Of a stretch of DNA of 64,000 nucleotides, positions 1-9,780 are shown piece after piece. The stretch comes from Lichtheimia corymbifera B2541. Lineage: Eukaryota > Mucoromycota > Mucoromycetes > Mucorales > Lichtheimiaceae. The notes below the pieces were generated by a model that was given only the letters and a program-made list of their open reading frames with translations, was not told where the DNA came from and did no database searches. The stretch is taken from assembly GCA_000697475.1 (NCBI GenBank), contig JNEU01001006.1, forward strand, positions 186,001-250,000. Reading direction: 5' to 3'. Made by a program: the position numbers and the translations under genes. How positions within the stretch are numbered: position 1 is the first letter of the stretch; each line of letters starts with the position of its first letter.

Positions 1-345
1 ATCTTGTAATCAACCAGAGAAGAAATGACAGAGGAAAGAGACGTCTGGTAGAATGATGGGCGGCGACAACATCCTTTTATTTTCCATTGTGGGCGTGGGT
101 ATTTCTGTCTGTTGGGGATGATGCTTTGATAAATTGATGCATTAGTTGATAAAGTGGTGGGGCGTATATACTAGGAATAAGCCTGAGGAGCCTACTGCAA
201 AGTTGTCTATGCATACATTCCGGCAAGTGATAAGAAATCTATCAAGGAAATTAATCACCTGTACGCATCCCCATTGTTATAAAGGTGACTTACCATGTTG
301 TCAACCTGCTCTTAATATTGATATGCGTGTTCGGTAAACAGCGAG
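1..345 (+). repeat. Dispersed direct repeat, copy 1 (partner at about 5806-6170)
   Basis: About 340 bp that reappears in the same orientation near 5806-6170, diverged by substitutions and small indels. Shared anchors include GATGGGCGGCGACAACATC, GTGGGTATTTCTGT and CATGTTGTCAACCT. No coding capacity is conserved between copies: a 63-codon open frame here is not kept in the other. It reads as an old non-autonomous repeat. The true left boundary may lie outside the window. Confidence 0.8.
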
Positions 346-478
346 GTGGATAGGGTCACCTTTGATATCAGCAATCAAGCCTCACCTGGCATTGTTCGTG
401 GTTTGAATAAAAGATGGTGCAAGAGATGTGGTGCAAATAGCAAAGCCCGCATTCGTCTGTATACACTGTTGCTTGTTT

Positions 479-812
479 TGCCGTTTCCTCCTATTTAATG
501 GCGTGATGGATTGCTGCATTCTTGTAAAACGGTGACTACAAGGTCTATTGTCACAAGGCTTGTCTTAGTGGACCGTTCATCTGTATACGTTGTTGCTGGT
601 TCTGCCAAGGTGCATCCAACTGGAAAGTTTAAACGGGACCATGCATGCTGTCTCAATTACTTGCCCTTCGTCGCTATTGCTCCCTTGGGAATCACAAGTA
701 GAGGCATACCTGTGGAACCCCTTTCAGATGTTGCCGTTTCCTCCTTCTTTTAATAAGAGAAAGGCATGATGGGTTATTGCATCCTGGTAAAACGGTGATA
801 TACAGTCTACAG
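479..812 (+). repeat. Pair of short direct repeats (about 479-550 and 731-812)
   Basis: Two related stretches begin with TTGCCGTTTCCTCC, continue through TGATGG and GCAT-C-TGGTAAAACGGTGA, and end near a GTCTA motif. They are roughly 70 bp each and separated by about 180 bp. The second copy leads directly into the larger repeat beginning near 785. No gene is seen between them. Confidence 0.6.
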
Positions 813-2040
813 TTGTTCGAGCCCACTTTGAGCAATAGGTCATTGTATTACGGTTTCTCGTTACTTCATTATGACTCGGTTGTTTTATTAGGTATGGCCC
901 GTCTTTCGGAAACAAGCCCTAGGTTATGCTTATTATTCTACAAATGTAGCTAGTGTTCATTATATACCCATCCAACAAATAAATTAGACTATGATGAAAA
1001 GTAAGCTATAACACTCCATTTGCCATACTTTAAATCTCTCTATAATACAATACATCAAGACCCACACACGACGAGGTTCAACTCACGGAGTTTCTATCCT
1101 TTGGGCGTGCATTGTGTAAAGGTGGATGGATGGATATGAGGGGGGAGGCACCTGTTGCGCGGTGGCGCATTATATGGGTGGCGTGTCAAAATAGGCAGTT
1201 GGATGTGATGGTTGACAGGTCGCACAAAGGATGATGATATCAGTTGCCATGGAATAGCACCAACCGTTCAGGATGATAGCATCAAGCACAATGGTACACG
1301 TTGATAATGGATACACACTTTTCCACGCGTCGTATATATACCCATTTCCTCCCATCCCACATATCAAACCAATATCCATATCCATATCCAAAACAAGTCG
1401 TATGTATTAAAGCAAGTTGCTACACGTAAATAAAGTTGCTACTACATAATGGCTATCTGCTGTCCACGCAAAAACGGTTGCAAGGATGGAGTAGAAACCT
1501 TCCTCATAGCTACTGATGTTACATGGCCGTGGTAGAGGGGCTTGCAAGAGCGTGTGTTGTAGTAGAGTGACAAGGCTGTGAATGCTGTTTGAGACAATGG
1601 AGTAAAGACTTTGCTAATGGCAGCCGCTGGAATGAATGCTGTTACGCTTGGTCGTTGGTAGATGAGTGTACAAGAGAACGTCTAGTGCCACGGAATGCGG
1701 GTGTTGTAGTAAGCTGTGTACAAGGCATGAACTGCCTATTCAGCCAAAGACAATAGGATCAAGCCATTCGTAGCATTGACATGGTGGAGTGAAGCAGGAC
1801 AATCGTTCGCAGATGGAAGTCGTACTTGAAAGCATCAGCAGTTGGGAATGGGAAGAAGAGGGAAATAAAGTGGGAATGGAAGAGGTGGAAATTAAATCTG
1901 TCAGGCAGTCAGACATAACCATATACACTGATATCAATGCATGTTACTGGGATTTCCTCTCTCAAACCTGAAACTTGCACACAATATGCTTTACGTCATG
2001 CTGAACAACTTTATATTAATAAAGAACCCACACTTCATTT

Positions 2041-2426
2041 GAAAATTTTGAAAGGGAGAGCATAATGTGGGGTTTACTATGATGGGCGGAAATTGGGAAA
2101 GCGCCGGATTTATGAAAAAGTCATTTAGTATGTAGTTTCTTGGGATTCCCCATCTCGCACTTGAAACTTGGTCAGAAGGTACTCTCGCACATGCTGATCA
2201 ACTCCATTCATTTAAAAACCGCACGGTTCATTTGAAAATTTTGAAAGGGAGAGCATAATGTGGGGTTTACTATGATGGGCGGAAATTGGGAAAGCGCCGG
2301 ATTTATGAAAAAGTCATTTAGTATGTAGTTTCTTGGGATTCCCCATCTCGCACTTGAAACTTGGTCAGAAGGTACTCTCGCACATGCTGATCAACTCCAT
2401 TCATTTAAAAACCGCACGGTTCATTA
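2041..2426 (+). repeat. Perfect 193-bp tandem duplication (two units)
   Basis: The segment starting GAAAATTTTGAAAGGGAGAG at 2041 recurs at 2234 with period 193 bp, and I see no mismatch between the two units by eye. Copy B (57560-57790, and again near 59180-59360) has a single unit, so the duplication is recent or is an assembly artefact. Confidence 0.85.
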
Positions 2427-2899
2427 TGAACATTTGAATGCGGGCCAGCCCAAAAGTAGGATAAAGTAGGGTCGACGCTCCTGTTCCCCGAGATTGCCCA
2501 CTTCGAACATGAAACTCACACACAACACCCTTTCGACCACGCCGAGCAATTTCGTTCTCATAAAGTCCCCAGAGTTCATTATGAAAACATTGAATGTAGG
2601 AGAGACGACGAAGGGATGGTAACATAAATAGGGTGTGCGACCGTGCGCGCCGATATTGCCCATGGCGACCTCGAAACTTGGTCAGGAGGGGCTCTCGGTC
2701 ATGCTGATCAACATCGTTCTCATAAAGCCTCTGCACATCATTATGGTGATTTGGAGATACAGGCACCTTTATGTTTTAAATATGCTGTAAGCGTGATGCT
2801 ATATGACATGTGGTCTTTGTTCATTGTCAAGTAGGTGGACCCCGATAGAGCCGAAGATGCAGACGGACTTTGTGCAACACAGCTCATTTGCATGATACT

Positions 2900-3345
2900 T
2901 CCCAATGAACGAAGACCACTCTCCATATAGCATCACGCTTACAGCATATATAAAACATAAAGGTGCCTGTATCTCTAAACTTTACAATGAAGCGTGGGGT
3001 CTTCAATCGAACAAAGTTGCTCGTCGGGGTGAAGCGCACCTTGGGTGCAAGTTTCACGATCAAGCTCGCCGATCCTAGATTTCGCAATGTCACCACCAGC
3101 CAAAGTGGATCGTGGGTCGACCTCTTGAATTTTTTTTTTTCAACTTTGGCTGGTGGTGACATTGGGTGAATCTGAGATCGGCGAGGTTGATCGTGAAACT
3201 TGCACCCAAGGTGCGCTTCACCCCGACGAGCAACTTTGTTCGATTGAAGACCCCACGTTTCATTGTAAAGTTTAGAGATACAGGCACCTTTATGTTTTAC
3301 ATACGCTGTAACCATGATGCTATATGACAAGTGGTGTTTGTTCAT
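2900..3345. repeat. Long hairpin: about 205-210 bp arms around a T-run spacer
   Basis: Left arm about 2900-3111 and right arm about 3141-3345 are nearly exact reverse complements. ACCACCAGCCAAAGT meets ACTTTGGCTGGTGGT across a 30-bp spacer containing GGTCGACC and a run of about 12 T. A weaker nested inverted pair lies just upstream around 2745-2995 (CACCTTTATGTTTTA versus TAAAACATAAAGGTG). The open frames on both strands here are shadows of the symmetry. Confidence 0.9.
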
Positions 3346-3365
3346 CGTCAATCGCATCACCCATA

Positions 3366-3944
3366 TTAGAGCGAAAGATGCAGAGGTACCTGCTTGTGTA
3401 ATAGATCGGGAGAGGTACAGCTTGAAGTGCTCTTATTGGTGGATAATGCATAATGTATCTCCCACCTATAGTAAGATCCGCCTGTGATAGACTGTATGGA
3501 AATCGTTTTCGAGTGAACTATGGTATGGTTATCAAGCCATAAATGATCAGTGCATTCGGTAGTATGAGGGATTATGATATTGTTTGCATTTATGGTTCGG
3601 TCTCATATAAAGACATACATGCATCACTGGAAGTTGCCATAGGCAAGCATATTATGTGTAAGTACCCGTGCCATCTGCCATACTGCATCAGAGCTCACTC
3701 TTTCGTAAATGTAATGAATTAAGCTTACAAGGTACCAAGCTTTTGTAGCAGGCATTTTTGTCGGGTACCATTACTATGGGTTTATTATCTTTGCAATGCA
3801 AGCGTCTATTTAAACTGTGTACAACCAACCCGCGGAAAATTGCCATTGCCTATCATCGTTCGTCTATGTATCAGCGTATGAACAAAGAAACTTTGACCAT
3901 GTATGTAATATGGCAAAAGAAACAAAAGCGTCTCGATCCAATGA
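3366..3944. other. Intergenic, no supported feature
   Basis: Between two repeat blocks. Short open frames of about 60 codons occur, but none has a family match, a plausible promoter or splice-consistent extensions. Confidence 0.5.
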
Positions 3945-4975
3945 TGTAGATGATCTAATCTCGCTTTCCGGCCTCCAAATCTCTATCCTTTCTTTCGTTC
4001 CAGAAACCAGCCTGTGGGTCACGTAAGACTGGTGGGCATCATTGTGTCATTGTATCCTTGGTTGCTGCCGTCATCCATGGCGGCAAACCACCTTCATCAA
4101 AGATATAATCGCCTCATTCACTGCATCCAATCCATCATCATCCTCAGCCGTATCCACTAAATATGGTCCATCCCCTGCTGATGACGTGCCAAATAACCAA
4201 AGCAACATCTCAGAATTTCTCATCACTGCACTTGATATCCATAACCATTGCAAGTCCAACATGTTGATAAAAAGAACTCCTCTGATCGCTTCCTTCCCCA
4301 TCCGGCAGTTGGTCAATCACTTGGTTGTTCACTCTCAATCGAAGTTCAACAGGTGAAAAATGCTTGTATTGCGCAGTAGTAAGTTGTTGGTTGATATGGC
4401 ATCATCCATTGGAATCCGCATGTATTAAGGCAAGATGCTACACGTAAATAAAGCTGCTTCTATACAATGGCTATCTGCTGTCTACGTGGAAAGGCTGGAA
4501 GACAAGTTGCTGCAAGTTATGAAAGCTGCTTGCAAAGGCCCTTTAATAACAACTGCTGTTCCGCTTGATGGTGGCAGAGAAGTGTGCAAGAGCGTGTATT
4601 GTAGTAAAGTGACAAGGCTGTGAATGCTGTTTGAGACAATGGAGTAAAGACTTTGCTAATGGCAGCTGCTGTTACGTTTGACTGTGGTTGAGGATTGTAC
4701 GGAGAACGTAGACTGTCAAGAAATGCAGGTGCTGTAGTGTGGTGCACGCGCCATGGACTTGCTATTTAGTCAAAGGCAATCGGATCAAGACAACTGCAGG
4801 ATTGACCTGAGGGGATGAAGCAGGACAATCGTTCGCAGGCTGTAGTTGTACTTGAATGGGGCAACAGTTGAGAATGGGAAGAAAGAGACAAGTAACTAGG
4901 ATGGAAGAGCTGGAAATTTAACTAGGTTGAGCTGTCAGACACTTCCAGACGAATATATGTACAATATAAATCAAT
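3945..4975 (+). repeat. Dispersed repeat block, partner at about 56250-57480 (same orientation)
   Basis: Three successive sub-blocks occur in the same order in the distal repeat region. The first has ATGATGTA-ATGATC-AATCTCGCTTT. The second has ATCCAATCCATCATCATCCT and GCCGTATCCAC. The third (about 4420-4975) has GGCTGTGAATGCTGTTTGAG and GACAATGGAGTAAAGAC. The third sub-block is also related to 1400-1970, so this module exists in at least four places in the window. The long frame 4042-4356 is not conserved in its partner. Confidence 0.75.
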
Positions 4976-5089
4976 CAGCAACACAGGACTATGGATGGAT
5001 AGGATGTATATACAAATGAAATGATCATGTGAGATCACACAAAGAAAAATTCTTGACTTGTTTATCCTTTGGTACTTCTATAAGACCCA

Positions 5090-5345
5090 CATGCTCCTTT
5101 TTTTTTTATATGGCCTTCTCCTGTTCTATGCACATCTCCTAAATTCGACAAGGAAACCGGGATAGACGGCATATGCGGATATGCTGCCCTCAGCTAGCTC
5201 CTCCTATTGTCTACTCTTGACGTAGTACTCTTGGAGCAATAGACGATGGTTTGGTTGAGACCAACATGCTCCTTTTGGAGTGTCTTTGAAATAGCTTCCT
5301 GTTCTGTACACATCTCCTAAATTTGACAACAATGTTGCATCCTTT
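5090..5345 (+). repeat. Short diverged direct repeat pair
   Basis: ACATGCTCCTTTT followed by TCCTGTTCT-T-CACATCTCCTAAATT-GACAA occurs at about 5090-5155 and again at about 5265-5335, offset about 175 bp. It includes a T-run in the first copy. No gene is seen. Confidence 0.7.
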
Positions 5346-5446
5346 TTTTGTTTACCTTCATCTTGATCAGCAACTCAAAAACCTTGATAAAATGAAAGCG
5401 GTCTTCATAATCCATTAGTTTTTCGGTCGACCTTACTTCCACACAT

Positions 5447-5797
5447 ATGATACGTGTGCCATCTGCAAACGTTGGTTTCGGTACCGCGACCTACAATAAC
5501 TTGGTACATTTGACACTGTGCAATAGCAGGAGCCCACCGTTTAACTTTTTCAGTTTCCTATGGCGGCAGAAGGGCAACCCATGGTGGAGAGATAGCTATA
5601 CGGAAAGCAACAAGGTGGCGTGTATGAGTAGCGACTCATCAAGCAACACAATCAAGCTTTACCTCATTATAAGGGTCCAATATTACGATGACGGCTACGA
5701 CAATGAGAGTAGGATAAAAATAAAGCACTATGAAAGACCCCATGATCAGCGGCTATTCACAAAGCTTGCAAGAAATGGAAGACGTACAAAACCTTGA
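5447..5797 (+). other. Unsupported 116-codon open frame in repeat region
   Basis: An uninterrupted frame in a repeat-rich stretch. The conceptual product starts MIRVPSANVGFG and ends in a basic tail. I do not recognise a domain, no promoter is evident, and its 3' end abuts a dispersed repeat. It could be a relic coding segment of a multicopy element or chance. Confidence 0.15.
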
Positions 5798-5805
5798 TGA
5801 TTTGA

Positions 5806-6170
5806 CCTTGTAAGCAATCAAAGTACATATGTCTGAGGAAAAAGACGTGTGGTGGAACGATGGGCGGCGACAACATCTTTTATTGTGTATGGTGGGTGTG
5901 GGTATTTCTGTTTGTTGGGGATGATTGATAAATTGATGCATGAGCTGATAAAGTGATGGGGCGTATATACCAGGATTAAGTCTGAAGAGCCTAGGTGTAA
6001 TGTTGTCTATGCATACACTGGTCAAAATATGGCACGAGTCGATAAAATCTATATACCAAGAAGTCAATCCCTTGTAAACCGAACGCACATCCCCATTATT
6101 CAAAACTGATTTCCCATGTTGTCAACCTACTCCTAATATGTATTGGTATGCGTGTGTTCGGTAAGCAGCG
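5806..6170 (+). repeat. Dispersed direct repeat, copy 2 (partner 1-345)
   Basis: The same element as at the window start, with indels: GATGGGCGGCGACAACATC, GGGGATGATTGATAAATTGATGCAT and CATGTTGTCAACCTACTCC are conserved landmarks. About 310 bp without a visible feature separate it from the next gene's stop codon. Confidence 0.8.
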
Positions 6171-6483
6171 AGGATGATCGGACCAGGAGAACATGGCAAA
6201 TCCAGCAGCTTATTAAAGAGGTATCTCGTTTAGTAGATATCGGTAGCAAAGGATTGCAGGTTCTTATAAAGATGAATACTGCTGGATTGTAATGTGATTG
6301 GGTAAACGTGCAACCTTATGGAAAGATGATTATTCCATATGCAGTGTTAAACCATTCAACGAGAAGTCAAAAGTAAACAAACGAAACGAGCAGCAGTGCC
6401 GCTAGTCAATCTCTTTATCGTACTATATTTGAAGTAATATAGCCATCATTCTGCTAAATAGGAATGCAATCATATTGCTACGT

Positions 6484-7816
6484 CTAATAGTTTCCTGCCT
6501 TGATTGCGTAGACTGGACGTTTGTTTGGATGCTCCCCCAAATTCCACAACTCATCATTTTGCTTCCTATAAGCGAGGTCTTCACATCCAATGGATAAAGC
6601 GCCTGTGTGTACTTTTGGTTCCTCTCCAACGACCCACGTATACAAATCACCAGCTTTGCTAGCACCACGGCTGCACGAAAAGTAGTATCGGCCATTGACG
6701 GATGTGGCACCTTGCATTGATTTGAGACCCATATTGTAGTATTCTGTAGCAGTTGCAGTAGTTCCACTCGAATGCTTCAAAAGGCGTGTCTGGTAATCAA
6801 TATCAAAGCGCACGATGCGATTCTTGGTTCCATTAATATCGTATTGGCCCATGATGAGGGAATCAGGCGTGGTGGTACGATCCAAGCTGATAAAGCTGTA
6901 GTTGAAGTCCTTGGCTTCAGCGCTGTCTGCAAGATAATGGCTATGTAATAGCGTTTAGTCAATGGATGATTCGGTTTTTTATAAGGTATCTGCTTACTTA
7001 CCCCCATTGTGGTATGACATACCTAATAAAAGTAGCAAGAGTGTGAGGAAACTTGCATAACCACCAATCATGTAGTATCATGAATGACTTACTTGTAGTT
7101 GTATGCTTGGTATTTACCAGAGCCAACATGACCAATTTTGTCGCCAATGCTCACCTCATATATATGATTCAAATCGAAGATACGGATGCCATTATTGGTG
7201 TCAACAACATAGAGCTTGTCACCATACCACATGATACCACCTGCGTGCACCTTGACAGCATGGAAGGATACCGTGCCAGATGAATCTGTGTCAGGTACCA
7301 CCAGCAACACATTGCGATACTTGTTATTTTTGGCGTCAATGAAAGAGATGCGAACCCCTTTATTGACACCACCGACCTTGTCGTGGTCGTACCAAGATGC
7401 CAGGATGATATCGTTTTCACCATAAGTGCCTTTGTCGTATGCATCGGATGAGCTTGTAATGCCCTGTGGATACCATTTTGTAGTCCCCTGATCGTCATAC
7501 CCAGATTTTTTGTCCCATCTATATATATGGGTGGGTTGGAGAATCGTGTAAGGAATACAACAATGGATGCTTACGTGAAATCCTTTACAAAGTTGGATGG
7601 TCCCGAATATGACTTCATAGGATGGTTGGTGTCCGCAATCACCTTTGCTACACTGATATTGGGTAAAGCATCATCCAGCTTGGCAATAAGATCATCATAG
7701 CGATTGGGGTATCCTTTTAACGTAAACTTGGATGCGTCCAGTGTCTCATACGCAAAAACAGCGGTTGTCAAGAAATGTACGGATACGAGTGTAATACCAG
7801 CCTTGATCCACTTCAT
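6484..7816 (-). CDS. Secreted protein, propeller-like, of an actinobacterial-type family
   Basis: Exons 7816-7575, 7518-7093, 7022-7002 (a 21-nt microexon) and 6940-6484 give 381 residues. The chosen Met starts a classical signal peptide (KWIKAGITLVSVHFLTTAVFA, probable cleavage about residue 22); an in-frame Met nine codons upstream would spoil it. The mature part has repeated strand-rich segments such as ILASWYD, GVRISFID, VKVHAGGIMWYGDKLYVVD, MQGATSVNGRYYFSCS and LWNLGEHP, which suggest a beta-propeller. From memory these segments resemble secreted proteins of Streptomyces and relatives; a search is needed to confirm. Function is unknown. All four exons join in frame, so the gene is intact. 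Its neighbours are repeats on one side and an empty 2 kb on the other. Confidence 0.8.
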
Positions 7817-7880
7817 GCTGCAAGGAGGAGGAAAGAAAGACAATATATCCCTAGCAAGGAGAGCGCATATCGTACACTTG

Positions 7881-7887
7881 TTATATA
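7881..7887 (-). promoter_or_regulatory. TATA box of the secreted-protein gene
   Basis: TATATAA on the minus strand about 65 bp upstream of the chosen start codon, followed by a short leader. It supports transcription from this side. Identified by motif and spacing only. Confidence 0.5.
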
Positions 7888-7899
7888 AGATTTTGAAAG

Positions 7900-9780
7900 C
7901 GTGGCTGTGTTTCTCCTTCTTTCCATGTCATGCATTAAATTCTGAATGCATTACTTTTCTGGTGGATACACCGGAAATAAGTTTCAGATTGCAGATTCAA
8001 CCTTGATGGTGAGAGAATATGCGGTGGTAATATAACAATAATTAAATGCTTACAATGTGCAAGAGTGTCACAGGCACAATTTGGAGGTGTGTGTAATCTT
8101 GTGATTGCTGACGTGTGTCTAGAGCACGGAAACCTTACATGATGAGCATGTTTCAGGGTCGCACACGCATGCCACTTTTCGCTTGTACGCCATAGATCGC
8201 CACTTAAACTCGCATGATATTTCATGTGCCTGCATAATGACGATTGTTGTTGCACACAGGATGCTGGCTGAAGATGTGCCTACCTACCCTGTGTATGCAT
8301 TGTGCATTTCATTGGGTTACAGAAATGCCGCTCGTTTGAATACCCGGTTTACCACGTCCTTGTAATTGGAAACTGCACGAAACAATCTCGACTTTTTTTC
8401 CGTACTCCAAGGACCTGTGTGACAATAATAATATTCCAGATCCCAGGGAATCTGTGTAATTTGTTGGTGATTGCGCTTCCTTCAGGATCATGAGAAATGT
8501 GTACAGCAACCTCGTATGTGGGTACATTTTGATATGCGTTTTTGATCTATCCAACTTTGGCCGTGCCCTGTCAACAACCCCACACCCCATATCACATTCA
8601 GGTAACGCTGCGCTCTGTATTAATGAGCTACTATTACACAAGCTTTAGGTTTAGCCGAGAGGGCACCTGTAACCGACTTTTATAAAGCACAGCGCCTTAT
8701 AAATTTACATATTGCTGGTTACTCCACCACTAACGACACTTACAATACTCGGTGCCTTGTATAGAAGAAAAATATTACGTACTTCTGCACCTTTTTGTCT
8801 TGATGCTATACGTCGATATGATACGGTCGCCATCCAATTCATTGGGTATACTGGTTGTCAGTGTTAGTCAAGCGTAGACCAATGAATTGTGCTCTCGGCT
8901 GCCGCATATAAACCTTGTCGGTTATAGGTCACAATACCACACGTGGTTTTATTATGATAGCTGATAAGTTGGATTGGCGAGTTACAGGCAGCGTTTGCCA
9001 AAAATAAATGAAGCATTTGTTTTCTCAGAGGTGCATCAAGGAGAATTAAAGGTGTACTGTAGCTCTAGCTTGATCCAGGTTTTAAGGACAATGAAAAAGG
9101 TTGGATCAATCAACCACCAACATGGATAGCGTTCAACGTGTTGTTAAAAATAGGTTTTCTTTATTCCATGTCAAATCATGTGATATATAAAACCTATGGA
9201 TGATGTCTAGCTGCACATCACAGATATTATTATTGCTGCTTCTTCCCTGTATCATTATGACGCATGATGGCTGGAACAAAGATGTGCACAAGATCAGATA
9301 ACCCTGTGAAGGAAAACTCCGGTCGCCCAATACCTTTTCGACCTACATCTGATACCTCTTCTTATGTACGTGAACTAGACTTTACTTGCAATTCATGCAT
9401 ACCATCATGCTTGCATCAGGTATGTAGAGATAGCGGTTAATCGGAGAGGTAATTGGATTAAAGCATACGGATGTTTATATGGTGTACATATACCAGCTCT
9501 TTATTCACATATGCAAGGCTATTAGGTACATCACTGTGTTGATGATCGGCACTCTACATCTAAGTCATGTGGAACTATGAAACGGGTGGCTGTCTTACAA
9601 GGAGTGCGACCAACGCTTAAGTAACCATGGGTTACGTGGATCGTTTTTTGGTTCTCAGCATCACTGGGTATATCTTTGAGGAATTACGCTATAGAGGTCC
9701 GTGTTCTTGTGTTGCCAAACATCATTTCGATCCGCTTGATATAAACAAGACTGCATACCTACTTATGGACACCTCTTGGA
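7900..9780. other. Intergenic, nothing recognised
   Basis: No frame here exceeds about 110 codons, and none carries a recognisable domain or splices to one. The sequence is AT-moderate with no strong repeats. It probably contains the upstream regions of the divergent flanking genes. Confidence 0.5.

Larger units (their letters stand above)
785..3365 (+). repeat. Compound repeat element, copy A (inverted partner at about 58690-60606)
   Basis: A block of about 2.5 kb. Its part 785-2900 matches the reverse complement of 58690-60606 at clearly recognisable identity, for example the shared TTCGAGCCCACTTTGAG, GGATATGGATATGG and CAAGAGCGTGTGTTGTAGTAG motifs. Inside it are diverged modules of roughly 150-190 bp, each with a GAAACTTG...CATGCTGA-CAAC...CATTATGAA core. 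The right end folds into a hairpin. No transposase or reverse transcriptase is seen, so it looks like a non-autonomous foldback-type element. That classification is inference. Confidence 0.75.

Noticed and set aside
2884..3360. 158-codon minus-strand frame and its mirror on the plus strand
   Set aside because: Open in both directions because it spans a hairpin; contains translated A/T runs and no domain.
8309..8641. 110-codon minus-strand frame in the 7900-9780 gap
   Set aside because: No domain, no plausible splicing partners and no promoter motif.
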